A stretch of DNA of 64,000 nt from Symsagittifera roscoffensis. Taxonomy: Eukaryota > Xenacoelomorpha > Acoela > Convolutidae. Made by a program: the position numbers and the translations under genes. The notes beneath the pieces were generated by a model that was not told where the DNA came from, searched no databases, and saw only the letters and a list, made by a program, of their open reading frames with translations. The stretch's first letter is position 1, and the number at the start of each line of letters is the position of its first letter. Shown piece by piece: positions 52,980 through 64,000 of the stretch. The stretch covers positions 1,176,948 to 1,240,947 of the forward strand of contig NC_087069.1 of assembly GCF_963678635.1 (NCBI RefSeq), read 5' to 3'.

Positions 52980-54620
52980 CAAACCGACCATTTTGAGCAG
53001 ATACTCGATGAGCCGCCGAAAAAGTATTTTAAAAAAACGTCAACTAAAAATATCCCTCAAAACATTCATAGAAAAAAAAACTTTTTTTTTGCTCATCAAA
53101 CGACTTAAAAAACCGCTAAGTCGATAAAAAACAAGATAGCCGGTTACTGTGCACGTAGCACAGAGGGCTTCCAAAAATAAGTTTTCCTTTTAGTCAACAT
53201 TACAGTTTTTTTTTAGCCCAAATTGCTATTTTTCATTCATATATAATTAACGTTACTCAATCGATTTACTCGCTCGGAAATAGACAAAAAATCAAACATT
53301 TCAAATAGTTTTTCGTCGAAACTGGGAAAATTGTTTGCAAATTTTTCAACGTCGTTCGAAAAACGACTGAAAGGGCTTTAATATGATATATCACTCAGCC
53401 CAGTCGGATTATTTTGCGTGGAAAAAAAAGTAAAAAAACACTAAAACACAGCCGAATACAAAGTTCCTCCCCACTTTCAAGGGTCGGAGGACGAAAAGCC
53501 GAAGGATTCTAAGCCAAGAAAGAAGACAAAAACAGAAAAAAAAGATATCGAAAGAAAGAACTTATTTCTTCAGCATATCCTGGAAATAATAGGCGAAAGA
53601 CAAACATGATGCCCACTTGGAGCCTACGCTTGGAGAAAATAGTGAGAATCAATTTAAATAATCGAGTCAGAGTAAAATATCAAAAATTTATAGATATAAA
53701 TATAAAAAATATTTCACTTATTTTTCGAAGTGTAGTGGCCAAACCTAGTGAACAGATAGCAACATTAATTCTTCTTATCATTAATCTTCACTGCAATCAA
53801 AATAAACAAAAATCATGAAGCAAAAAGAAAACATAACAAAACATGGCCAAAAGACGGTTGGAAAGAGTCAATGAATGCAATTTAAAAAAAAAACAAATGT
53901 TCTTGAAAAAAATCTGATCTTTCCAATTTCCAAGAAAAAATAAATGCCCCATGAACGCTCTTTGAATTTCTAAATCAATTTATAAAAAGCGCTTTTAGAT
54001 AATATAAACCTTAATTGAGAAAAATGGATCAATAGATAAATTTTTTATTTCGCTGGCTAAATCTGAAAATTAAATTCCATTTTCGAAACTAGAAGTCAAT
54101 CACGTTTTTCGTGAATTTTCAACTTTGCTGTTCAATAGTGGAGTTTCTTTTTTCCTTCCTTTTAACAAAGGAAATGAGCTGAACTGAAAAAGAAATCAAA
54201 AGTCAAACAGTGATAAAGTACATTTGAGCCTGAAAAAAAAAACAATTAAAATCATCGCGACCTAAATAAGAGTCTGAACCACGTTCATCGACTTTTAAAA
54301 AAATCATTCTCATTTTTTGTGCGGAAACCATCGTCAAACCAAACACAGGCAGGGCCCTGATATCACACAAAATCCACAACTACAACCTAACTGTAACTTA
54401 TTTGCACTTGAGAACAACCAAAAAAATACTGAAACCGGAGTTGGTGAATTTACAACAACATATAAAATTCAAATAGAACAGAACGGCAGATATGCTCATT
54501 TGCCTATTCAAAAATGACCATCAACTGCACTAAATCCAAACTGTGAGCAATGTTATTTAGGTGAAAAAAGTCTAGTACCCGGTTGCAAAACCCTTCTTTA
54601 TCGCAATGTATCAACTAAGG
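52980..54620. repeat. Dispersed AT-rich repeat family, copies in TTLL11 introns
   Basis: Segments near 52980-53140 match 50390-50520; 53930-54290 match 62975-63310; 54425-54600 match 50560-50750. No coding capacity. The stem-loop end AAAAAGTCTAGTACCCGGTTGC lies near 54566. No exon is seen between 52610 and 54778. Confidence 0.5.
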
Positions 54621-54778
54621 CAAAAAGTGTCAACTAAGACAAAAATAAGCATACACAGCTTCATGGACTACATCGGTATTTATGGTCTGGGTAACTGAAC
54701 ACCTAAGGCGCAGAAAAAATCAGAATATCAAAACGCGGACTATGTGGCTACAACAACAACAACAACAAGAACGAGTAC

Positions 54779-54918
54779 CTAGTATCTGGAAGCACTGTGG
54801 GCCCTGTTTATTGGGGGGTATTTCGTCCCTGTAGGCCACCAGCAGGTCAGGCAATATGGCGAACACCGTCTTCACACTAATCTGCTCTATCTTTGTCCAC
54901 AATTCAGTCACGTTGTAT
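54779..54918 (-). CDS. TTLL11: TTLL11-like exon, helical part of the TTL domain
   Basis: A 140-bp exon with acceptor GTTTAG|A (phase 2) and donor CTAG|GTACTC (phase 1). It encodes YNVTELWTKIEQISVKTVFA and ends QCFQILG. The C-F-x-I-L-G end leads directly into the metal-binding motif at the start of the next exon, as in other TTLLs. A (CAA)n-type simple repeat sits just outside the donor. Confidence 0.88.
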
Positions 54919-55298
54919 CTAAACACATGGCAAGACATCACTAGAGAAGCGTAACACAATCTGTAGTGCTTCCAAGGTTCCTTTCATCGTATGCTATCTG
55001 CTCTTTCTCCTCATCCCTTTTTTCATTCAGCAGCAGTCGGTATTTATTCCCTAGCCCCCAACAAAAACAATACAGAAAAAAAAATCAAATACAGTTACAA
55101 GATGTATTTTTTGCTATAAAACTTTTCGGCATTAACAACTGCGGCTGCTAGTTTTATTGGTTCGCCTTTTTATGAACCCTGGAACCATCCAAAAACTTCT
55201 CGATTTGTTCAAGTATTTGACAGTAAGATATGAGAATAATTTTAAAATATAAATTTGGATAGATGTTTTTGCTTTTTTTCTCTCTCTCTCTCTCTCAC

Positions 55299-55482
55299 CC
55301 TTCCGATTGGAGAAAGTTGAAGACGGAGGAGAGGAGTCGTTTGCTGCCTCTGGTCATGCTGTTGTTGTAGTCATATGTATCGCTGTACTTGTTCAGAGAG
55401 TAGTTCGTCAGATGCATGTACACTCTGCTCTTGTTGCTAGAAGAGGGCGCCTCGTACTTCTCAGTGCAGAAACGGGCCATCC
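55299..55482 (-). CDS. TTLL11: TTLL11-like exon with HLTNYSLNK
   Basis: A 184-bp exon that starts in phase 1 and ends in phase 2 at GGAAGG|GTGAGA, next to a CT-rich simple repeat. It encodes ARFCTEKYE, VYMHLTNYSLNKYS, and RLLSSVFNFLQSEG. M-H-L-T-N-Y-S-x-N is the family signature around the ATP site. No defect is seen. Confidence 0.9.
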
Positions 55483-56281
55483 CTCAACACAACAACACAA
55501 ATCAATACAACCGCCCAATTACGGGGGGGGGGGGGACGATTTATCCCTAACAATTCAACCCTCACAACCCAAATACTATTTCACATGAATTTTCGACCCG
55601 AACTATTTCACATTCAGACCCGAAAAATCTATCAAAGCGCCAATATATACTAATTTTGAGGGAGAATGAGCATCAAAAAAACGCAATTTTTTATCAAAGC
55701 CTTCCAAAGAAATTTTCGGCCTGATTTCTCGAAAATTTTATGCGGCGAATTTTCATTACGCAAAAGAGGGTCTATCTTGTTTTTCGGAGTGCTTCGAAAA
55801 TCAGTTTGGTCGACCTGAAAGAGCATTTTTGAACATTCGCCCCTCACCGAAAGCCAACGTTATTGTCAAGACTATTTAAAAACTAAATTTCTGACGAGGC
55901 AATTGAAAAGTAATCCATTGCTTGGCAGTTTAATGGAAACTTTCACGCCCTATTTCACACCGAACTGCAATAGAGCGTTGTTTGGATGGCCTGCATTGCT
56001 GAACTTGAACACTTCGAATTATTTTGCTTTTCATTAACTTAACTTCCCGAAGCCTTTTTCAAATGATAACAACCATTGCATATTACCAATTTTTGAATGC
56101 TGTCGTTCATATTTTTTCGCGCCATTTCTGCGTTTTGATTGAAAAACATAATTTGCCTTCGTTTTATCAAATGAATTTAAATTGAACTGAAAAGATTTGC
56201 AAAGATAACTTTATGCCTCAGTTGGAAAAATGTGAGTGAAAATGGAAAAATTAGAATAGAAGAGGGCGATGTGAGGATTAC

Positions 56282-56464
56282 CTTCGCGTGAGAGGAATAT
56301 TTGGACATTGCTGAGATTCCTGAGGAGGACGTAGACTCTGAAGTCGAACTTGAGTCCGTCTATGAGGAGGGGGTTGTCTATATACTGCTGCACTAGGTAG
56401 TTCCGGCTGCCAGCCAGACTGGAGTCAATGTTGCGGGGGTTGTCCTCCAGGAAGATGCCAGTGC
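56282..56464 (-). CDS. TTLL11: TTLL11-like exon, substrate and nucleotide-binding core
   Basis: A 183-bp exon in phase 1 at both ends (acceptor TTTCCAG|GC, donor CGCGAAG|GTAATC). It encodes GIFLEDNPRN, YLVQQYIDNPLLIDGLKFD, and FRVYVLLRNLSNVQIFL. The segment from VQQYI through KFDFRVYVL is the most conserved stretch of TTLL enzymes, where K-x-D-x-R takes part in nucleotide and metal binding. All these residues are intact. Confidence 0.9.
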
Positions 56465-56805
56465 CTGGAAAACACATACAACTGAAAACACATAGTATGT
56501 AGTCAATTGAAACAAAAACAGGAAAAAAGCAACAATACCTCGATTCCAAATTGAATGTTTGGTAAATTTCTAGTTTAAAACATTCGGCGCCTTTCGGCAA
56601 AAGAAAACGTATGAGTGCAAACTTTTCTATGGTTTTTCAGCGACTCTAAAAACCGACTCTAAAAACCTACTCGTTTTTCAGCGCAAGTAAATCATTTAGT
56701 AGTTAAAGCTGAATTGTTAATCTCCACCTTTGAGCCCTGGCTGCTTTCACAAAAAAAGAAACTCTTTTTAATTTTTCTGAATTGTTTGTTGTGTTGGCGT
56801 GCTAC

Positions 56806-57045
56806 CTTGTGAGGCGTCATCTGGCTTGAATATGAGCCACATCTTCTTGTTCTTTTTCGTCCCCCTCCCCCTCCGGCCACTGGCTGCTCTCTCGTCTGTC
56901 TCCCTCTCATGGTCCACAATCAGCTGGGGGATCTCTTCTGGGATGTTCCACGAGCGGGGGTAGAACTTGAAGTCACTGGGAAAGAACTGCTGCAGTCTTC
57001 TGATGGCGTAAGTGAGACTGTTCTTGCGTACTATTTGCACCATGC
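56806..57045 (-). CDS. TTLL11: TTLL11-like exon, ATP-binding region
   Basis: A 240-bp exon in phase 1 at both ends (acceptor ATTAG|GC, donor CACAAG|GTAGCA). It encodes MVQIVRKNSL, then FYPRSWNIPEE, a basic linker (GRRGRGTKKNKK), and WLIFKPDDASQG. F-Y-P-x-S-W and the I-x-K-P-D segment are hallmarks of the ATP-grasp-like TTL domain; the Lys of IFKPD would contact ATP. The basic linker is longer than I would expect for the family and is probably a surface loop. Confidence 0.85.
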
Positions 57046-58619
57046 CTAATACACACACGAAAATAGACTTATTTTAGGCCGACTTTTTTCAGCACAAAAA
57101 TTAACCACAAAAAATAGTGAACATTTCAAACAAATGACATGCCAAATAGACTTATTTTAACCCGACTAATTTTAAACCGACATATTTTAACCCGAAAATC
57201 TCAGGTATGGCAGGGTAACTTTCGAAAAATTCAAAAATTTTAAAAGAAAACAGTCAAAAAATGAAAAATTAGACTTTTCAGGGGGTGATTACTTCTTGTA
57301 TAAAACTGTTGTTAGTGTCCGCTAATGCAGAGTAGCTTCCCACTATCTCTAACCTCATTGAACTCACGATATCAGATTTGAGAGGCTAGTTTTTGAGAAA
57401 AAGTCAAAAAGATCCACAAAACATTCAAAAATCGAAAATTCGACTATTCCGAGGGCGATAACTTTACGTGCAAAAAATTTTTGTCGTGGCCACTTGTTCA
57501 GGGAAGCTTTTTAAAATCGTTCTTTCCATTGAAACCAAAAACTCATATTTGAGAGAGGTTGTTTTTGAGAAAATGAAAAAAAATATGGGTCAAATATTCA
57601 ATTTTTCGAAGACCGCAGACAGAGAGCTCAAGTTTAAAAAAGACTCTAGGGGAGTATGCAGGCACACAGAGGAATACGCGGTCTTTCAATTGATACTCCT
57701 TTCTTTGGAATCAGGAATTTCTGAGAAAAACTAAAAATAATGCAAAGGGTGAAAAAAATTTCAAACACGAAAAAAATGAAATTCCATCAAATAGATTGGT
57801 AAGTATACAACCAATCTGAAAAGTGCGGAGGCGAGTGCTGAAAATGTGTTGATCTTGAAAGGTCTCAAAATAAGGTCAATAATCTGATGAAAAAATAGGT
57901 CGATTACTTTTGGCAGAGGAATTTTTTTAGCAAATAAAAAAAAACAAAAGAAAAATGAAGTCAAGGTTAGTTAAATTACAAAACGTAGGCGTAAATCGAA
58001 CACCTAAAAAATATTAAAAATTCGCATAGAAAAATAAACAATTCCAAGATGTTACAACTAAGCCGGCAACACATAAGCAGACAAATAATTGGCCCACATT
58101 TTTTTTGAAACAACATTTCCCGTTTGAAAAAAAAAAACAGGTCCTGGTCAGACTCCCACCCAGGACCTTTGCCGTCCCAGACAAACTCGTTACCTCGCTA
58201 TGATGGCCACGAACGCCAACAAATTTGAATACATAATAAAACCAGGTAGAGATGAGTCCTGCGGCAAAGTTGTTTACGGGAAAAAAGTTAATTACCCGGT
58301 TGCAATACCCTTGCGCATCGCAAGGGTAAACAACAGTTTCTGAGAGCTAGTAAAAGTTGCAATATCAAATCTTTGCGATTTTAAACCTGGAATTTCGAAA
58401 TTGTTGTTATCGTCAGGAATTAGCCATGTTTCACAGAATAACAAAATTCCAGATGTCTTGACAAAGGGTTGACGAGAAGCAAGTTGAAAAGTTTTGGCAA
58501 AACTTCTCGAAGAGTATTTGTACTTTCGGAATTTTGGGTACACTTGCGAGAACACGACCAAAAAGGAGTTCTATCAAGTGAAATAAGAAAAAACTTAAGC
58601 CTCGAAATAGCAAAACTCG
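57046..58619. other. TTLL11 intron, no gene seen
   Basis: AT-rich sequence with short unconserved frames. It holds a tRNA-like hairpin GGTCCTGG...CCAGGACC near 58140-58170 and another copy of the dispersed stem-loop (ACCCTTGCGCATCGCAAGGGT, 58307-58327). Confidence 0.45.
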
Positions 58620-58701
58620 GCTACGTGTAGGATTCGAACCTACACCATACCGTAATGAAGAGATTTTGAGTCTCACGTTCTATCCACTCAGTCACGCGAG
58701 C
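58620..58701 (-). tRNA. tRNA-Leu(CAA)-like sequence, possibly a pseudogene
   Basis: 82 nt. A box close to consensus (TGACTGAGTGG), anticodon loop CTCAAAA giving CAA (58666-58668) with T33 and a purine at 37, a short class II variable arm (CAT...ATG), and a perfect T arm GTAGG-TTCGAAT-CCTAC. The acceptor stem pairs over seven positions only if one C near the 5' end is bulged, and the anticodon stem has one mismatch. It has no intron, unlike most animal tRNA-Leu(CAA) genes. It may be a tRNA pseudogene or SINE head. Confidence 0.45.
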
Positions 58702-60117
58702 TTAACAATCGATAAACACTAGTCACGAATAACGCAGCTACATATGCTAATAAATAGCCAATCCGATTCAGCAAAAATGGAACCAAATACAAGTAGACAC
58801 TATCTTGCAAGTAATAATTTGGAATATAACAAACTGAAGACATCCACACTAAGTTTGCATGTAACAAATCGGAAAGCATAAAGCCACATTATGTATAAAT
58901 TATGAATTTAAAAAATTGGGAACTATATTTAGTTTAAAAATTTCTGAAATTCAATTTTCATAATTGTTATGTTGTTTGAAACAAATAACTTTTTTCGGTT
59001 AATTTGATGAATTAAAAATGCATCAATTGTGTTAACTTATTACTATTCGAATGTCAAAGCACATGCTATCAAAAAGCTGTCAAAAGAAGTGCCCCAAAAG
59101 TGGCGCCAATCTTCTCGATATAGGTGGGAAACAAAAGAAGCTTCGTACTAATACACTCGCTTCGCAAGTATAAACAATTTTTCCATCGGTTAAAATTTTT
59201 ATCTGACGTGGGATTTTTCATACTGAGCGTGAAATCATTCTTTAGAAAAAAAAAGCTTTAGGATTTAACTTACACCAATAATCTACACCAATATTTGCGA
59301 CTTAGGTTTGAAAAAGAAAGAGTTCATACTATAACACAAGCTTTGCTTGTGTTAAGTGTAACAATGTTGTTTCGATTCTGCAATACGGTAATTTAATTTA
59401 CAGATGTTGCAGCTACACGCTCAATTGGAATAAAAAAAACACCAAATATATATATACATTCTGTTGAAATCGGTAATATACATTCTGTTTTTTCTTAAAT
59501 CGGTAAACAATTTTCAATCGGAAATTATTTGAATGAGTTAATTCCTCTTCAATTTTAAAAACAAAAAATATCCAGGAGATCTGATTAAAGCTTGCTCTCT
59601 GAAACACTTTTTAAACTGCGCAATTTTCGATTCGATGAGCATGCCAACTGTTCACCAGGCAAACGCTTCTCAATTGGATGCCGGTCAATATCAAAAATTT
59701 TTATTTTTCTGAACTATCCCGTATTTAACATAATTTGAAAACCTATCCGGTGCACAACTAGGCTTTTCTGCATAAAAAATGACCTCCAAATCCTTGTAGT
59801 TTTCGAGATAACTCGAAAAACATCCTTATTTTCTCTGAATCTTGTTCCAATTGTAGATGTTTATGGGCCCAGCATTCTCCATTGTCTATCCATTCCGATA
59901 TTTGAAGAAATTTTATTGATGAATTGGTTTATACTTGGAGAGATTGATTGTTTCTTTCTTTTGTACATTTTCTTAATTATCCAATTCATTTCAATTTTCT
60001 CAACTTATTTATTGGAAACAAAAACTTTTAACGTGCTGATTTTTCCCTGCTATTTATCGCTCGTGAAACGGGTAAATTTTGGTAAGTGCGTATATGTATG
60101 TGAGTAAAAGTGTGTAC
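58702..60117. other. TTLL11 intron, no gene seen
   Basis: AT-rich. A fragment of the SINE-like 3' end with hairpin AACACAAGC-TTT-GCTTGTGTT is at 59333-59353. Confidence 0.45.
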
Positions 60118-60226
60118 CTGGGAATTTGTTGATTCGGATCTCGCTGCTGTAGGGGATGCAGGGAGTGTCTTCGAATGCACATGCATGCCAGAATATGTCT
60201 GGCACTCGCATTGCACGCATAGAGGC
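60118..60226 (-). CDS. TTLL11: TTLL11-like exon carrying the DIFWH motif
   Basis: A 109-bp exon that starts in phase 0 after TGTAG and ends in phase 1 at CCCAG|GTACAC. It encodes PDIFWHACAFED and then INKFPG. The D-I-x-W and N-K-F-P-G elements are standard TTLL landmarks. Its phases agree with both neighbours. Confidence 0.75.
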
Positions 60227-60294
60227 CTACAGTCAACGCACAACCATCCAGTTGAGACTTTCTATATAATTTTATAATTTTACTATTTCAAAAA

Positions 60295-60470
60295 CAGTGC
60301 TGATTGAAATTATGCGATCAAAACCTGAAAGTTAAAACAAGTTTTTCTCTAACTGGGTTGCTTTGGACAAAAAATGATGGAGCCGAAGTCAGCTTGGTCA
60401 ATCAGCAATTAAGCCAACAACGTTTAAAAAGAGCATAATCTCTAAAAATTTGTATCAAAACAGAGGCGAA
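60295..60470. mobile_element. Decayed fold-back element, left fragment
   Basis: CAGTGCTGATTGAAATTATG and GTTTTTCTCTAACTGGGTTG correspond to the left end of the fold-back family. The copy is broken within 180 bp. Confidence 0.55.
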
Positions 60471-62090
60471 GCTGAGCTTCGCACCACTTACGAACACAAT
60501 AAAGCTCCAAAAATCAAAAGATAGTCTTCAACGAAAATTAAAAAAAATGAATGAATTTTGAAGAAATTGTAGGCTCAAAAATCAGTGAACAATTTTATTG
60601 CAATTGATATAGAAGTCAATTGGATTTGGCTTAACTCCATCCATTTCTTTCTGATAACAATAAGAAAACAATTCGGTCATAAAATTGAGATGCGATAATT
60701 CCTAAAAGTAATCAAAAAATGATCATGAAACTTTGCAACCAAACAATCTGCATATCCAATAAGAAAAATCTGGGATAAAGGCCCTATCCTCTCTAGTATA
60801 ACATCATACTAAAAAAAAGTTTCAAACACATGAACGCAAAAATTACAAACAATTACCACATTAATTAACTTGCAGAAAATCTGAAAAACTGAGCCTATAA
60901 AAAAACGCAATTACATCAAGAATTCCGTTGTGAAATTTGTATGCAAAGGTAAAAAGAGCTAGATCACAACAAAGAAATAATATTAAAAAACGCCCAAAAT
61001 GGAAATAAAAAACATGCAAAGTTTTTCAAAAACTTCAGCCAGAAAGAACCACGCGCCTAATTATCGTGCAGAATTCGTCGCCCTATTCCTTTGTAAGCAA
61101 CAAAGTCAAGTCAAATTAGCAAAAATGATCTGGAAATTTATCAATTGTTTTTTGACAAATTGAAACAATACGTGAAACCATAAATTTGAATCGATTTTAA
61201 ATTCATTGCTTAAGCCTCACACACACCTGACTAAATAAAACTAAAACTAGTTTCACGCAATTTTTTGCAAAAAAATTATAGCAGAAAAATTCAAATAAGT
61301 TTTATATCTGAGAGAAAAATTTTGCGGTAATAAAACAGAAAACCATGAACTATATTTACCATCATGATAATGACAAAATGATGAAAAATCTACCAAACAA
61401 TTACAGAATTGATTACCTGGCGAGAAAGCCGACAAAAACTGGGTCCAAATTGATGAAGCTGACAACATAATCAACTCACATCTAGAAATCTTTTTTTTTT
61501 TAAATTCAGCTGAAAAACATTAATCATTTTAGTTTTTGATCCGGCTTTTGAATTACAGCAGTTAGACGTACATCGTGAGTACATTTGAGTACAATAGAGA
61601 CTGATTAGGAGACGACCAAATATAAGTCATCTTATGAACAAAGTAGTTTACGGGAAAAAGTTTAGTACCCGATTGTACTACCGTTGCTTATAATAAATAA
61701 AGGTTAATAAATTTACTTTAGAATAGCCGAAATATGTCAACTTCACTAAATCAGATAGCAACTTTTGTTTCGAACATCTTTTGCTCTTTTTTATTTTCCA
61801 CGCAAATCAGCTACAATAAAAAATCATCGGAGGGAGTTACGTGATATATCATATAAAAGAACTTTAGGGCGTAATTCGAACGATTTTTAAAACTTTTCCC
61901 AGCGTCGAGAAAAACCGGTTTGAAACTTCGAGTTTTCGTCTATAATCGAGGTAGTAACGCGAGCGAGAAAACTTAAATTAGCTTATTTTAACAGCTGAAA
62001 AGCTCACAATAGCTTAAATACAGCCAAAAAACGTAGTTTTACTCGGTTAATTTTTCTTGAGTATTTTAGCGCCTTTTTGTAATCAAGAAC
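60471..62090. other. TTLL11 intron, no gene seen
   Basis: AT-rich. Contains one more dispersed stem-loop end near 61650-61690 (AGTACCCGATTGTACTACC). Confidence 0.45.
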
Positions 62091-62091
62091 T

Positions 62092-62474
62092 TCGAAAGTT
62101 CAACAACAAACTGCAACAACAAAAATAAAACAAACTTTGATCCTTTTTAAATTTTTATTGTTTGTGTGGCCAATTTTTGACAAAAACATTTTTCCAATTT
62201 GCCTCTTTTACTATGACTGTCGAACATGTCTAAGATCTAGTTTTTCGTTCAGATCCTTTTATCACACCCCTAGATGAAACGAACTGCTACTTCAGGTCGA
62301 AAGTTCAACAACAAACTGCAACAACAAAATTTAAACAAACTTTGATCCTTTTTAAATTTTTATTGTTTTTGTGGCCAATTTTTGACGAAAACTTTTTTCC
62401 AATTTGCCTCTTTTATTATGACTGTCGAACATGTCTAAGATCTAATTTTTCGTTCAGATCCTTTTATCACACCT
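62092..62474 (+). repeat. Tandem duplication, about 205-bp period
   Basis: CGAAAGTTCAACAACAAACT through CAGATCCTTTTATCACACC occurs twice (62092-62272 and 62297-62474) with a few substitutions. Non-coding. Confidence 0.85.
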
Positions 62475-62595
62475 TGAGAAAGAAAGACATTAATTGGAAA
62501 ACTTTTTTATGTATTTTTATAAGACTATGTTCGGATCATTCTGTGCTACAGTAACCGGCGATCCTTGTTTTTTTTGACAACAACTTCAAAGCAAA

Positions 62596-62880
62596 TATTA
62601 AAGGTTAACTCTTCTCAAACGTTGTTGGCCTACATGAGAGGTTCACGGTGATATAATTTTGTCAGCAATTGATCCAGTAGTTCTGGCGTAAATGTTTATT
62701 GACTACAAAAAGCTCGATATTCGTGAAACAAATTGCACGATATTAATTCTGCTGAAATTCCAAGTTAACATTGTCTGCATCATCTTTTGTCAAAAACAGC
62801 CCAACTTGATAAAAAAAAGTATCAAGAAAGCGTTTCAAAATTCAACTTTATTCGTTTTATCCGGAGAATTTAAAACATAG
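62596..62880. mobile_element. Decayed fold-back element, right fragment
   Basis: Aligns with the right arm of the fold-back family (TTAATTCTGCTGAAATTCC, TTTATCCGGAGAATTTAAA) but lacks the CAGCACTG end. Confidence 0.5.
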
Positions 62881-63487
62881 CCAATCGAAGATGGGAAAAG
62901 AGTAATGAACGCAACTAAACATTAAAAAAACACTGACTTTGTTTTTAAAATTTCAACTTTCGAGTTTCAAAGAAAAAATAGATGCCCATCGAGCTCTTTG
63001 AACTTGAAGAATAATTTTAGATTGGCTCTTTTTTTGAGAACATTAACCCAACTAGAGAAAATTGGAACAATAGGTAAACTTTTTATTTCGCTGGAAATCT
63101 AAAAATTCAATTCCACTTTTGAAACTAGAAATCGTTCACCTTTTTTGCGCAATTTCCCCTTTCGTATTCGGAGAGTGCTATTTACGTCACTTTCAGCAGA
63201 TGAATTTCAATTGAACTCAAAAAGTCCATCATACCTAAGTGCATCAATATTTTAAGACTTTTTCCTGAAAAAAAAACAAACAAAAAATCAGCAAGACCTA
63301 TATCAGAGTCTTCACTACGTTCATTACTCATAAACAGCACTGAGGCAATCAAGAAACAACATAATTTCACACAATTCTTATGTTTCCACCTTTTTTACTA
63401 TCTGTTTACCTTATCCGAAACCTATTTATTTTCCTGGGCAGGATATTTTACCCTAAAAACAGAAAAGATATCTGGACAAGAACTGAC
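62881..63487. other. TTLL11 intron, dispersed repeat
   Basis: Diverged copy of the family at 53930-54290. No gene. Confidence 0.45.
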
Positions 63488-63547
63488 GTGCTGAAAGTGG
63501 TTCCTGATCTCGTACCATCCCAGATCCTCCAAACACAATTTCATCAC
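63488..63547 (-). CDS. TTLL11: TTLL11-like exon, 60 bp
   Basis: A 60-bp exon in phase 0 at both ends, encoding VMKLCLEDLGWYEIRNHFQH. The acceptor is TTTTCAG|GT and the donor CAC|GTCAGT. In TTLL enzymes this is the first strand-helix unit of the TTL domain, just before the conserved D-I-x-W-H segment supplied by the next exon. The donor could lie a few bases away, but this choice keeps the frame. Confidence 0.65.
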
Positions 63548-63869
63548 CTGAAAACAAAATGTGCTGATGAATAAATGAAACGAACTGCCACTTACGGAAT
63601 GCAGCAGGAGGGTGCACGTACTTTCATATTTAGTAGAGGCTGACGGACCAAACAAAAAACAATTTTTCCTTTAAACCATCATAGGGAAGGGATTATTCAC
63701 ATCGTTAAAAGCATTCAACTTACAAGCATTTAATTTGAAATTTCTCAATGTTGAAAATTGTCATTTAAATTAAGAGGGTCGGGGTTGGGGAAAAGTTTGA
63801 ATCGTTCAATTGGTTAAAAAAAGGGGGATTTTTCGCTCATAGGGACAGAATAAAAACATGACAAATGAC

Positions 63870-64000
63870 CTGTACAGAAGTTTTGGCGTGTGAAGTGTCC
63901 ACAAACACATGTGGTCTCTCATGTTTGTACTCCTTGTTCGTCAGATGGGGCTTCACTGGCTCCTTCAACCTCTGGCTCACACCACTGGAACTGCTGGCAT
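63870..64000 (-). CDS. TTLL11: TTLL11-like tubulin polyglutamylase, N-terminal exon (partial)
   Basis: This is the most upstream exon seen of the minus-strand tubulin polyglutamylase gene; it runs off the right edge of the window. It encodes a Ser-rich stretch followed by HVFVDTSHAKTS, which matches the start of the TTL domain of TTLL11-type enzymes, where a VDxSxA element opens the fold. The exon ends at CAG|GTCATT in phase 0, which fits the next exon at 63488-63547. The start codon is not in the window. Assignment to TTLL11 rather than another TTLL rests mainly on the C-terminal exons. Confidence 0.7.

Noticed and set aside
1-64000. CRISPR arrays or prokaryotic operons
   Set aside because: No direct repeats with unique spacers, and exon-intron structure and transposons show an animal genome.

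Overview
The window is animal nuclear DNA. It is AT-rich intron sequence with short GC-richer exons, GT-AG junctions, LTR retrotransposons, a Maverick/Polinton and tRNA-derived repeats. The taxon cannot be named from the sequence; an invertebrate is my guess.

Almost the whole window is one host locus on the minus strand, a TTLL11-type tubulin polyglutamylase. Ten exons were placed by homology and phase-compatible splice sites: nine between 64.0 and 49.1 kb and one at 1.0-1.2 kb. The last two flank an intron of about 47.9 kb. That intron holds a nested plus-strand gene for a predicted type II membrane sulfotransferase-like protein (exons 4231-4406, 5264-5721, 14218-14717) and most of the mobile DNA.

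Mobile DNA, left to right: a tandem array (1.3-2.4 kb); a tRNA-SINE-like repeat (2.7-3.2 kb); a decayed Ty3-like element (9.6-12.4 kb, minus); a TA-flanked fold-back element (13.4-14.1 kb); a young BEL/Pao retrotransposon with near-identical LTRs and a 5-bp target duplication (14937-23569), inserted into a fossil Polinton integrase; and a near-complete 18.7-kb Polinton (29148-47890) with terminal inverted repeats, itself inserted into a second copy of the SINE-like repeat. The Polinton has a minus-strand morphogenesis block (protease, major capsid, pX-like, minor capsid, integrase, packaging ATPase, small membrane protein, accessory genes) and, on the plus strand, a small NLS-bearing gene and a protein-primed DNA polymerase interrupted by a spliceosomal-type intron. 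Several Polinton frames are broken, mostly by single-base shifts in or near homopolymers, plus two in-frame stops.

From 48 to 64 kb the TTLL11 introns carry more fold-back elements, a dispersed stem-loop repeat, a 205-bp tandem duplication and a tRNA-Leu(CAA)-like sequence. The most unusual signal is in the BEL leader: a series of short hairpins whose stem sequences change while pairing is kept.
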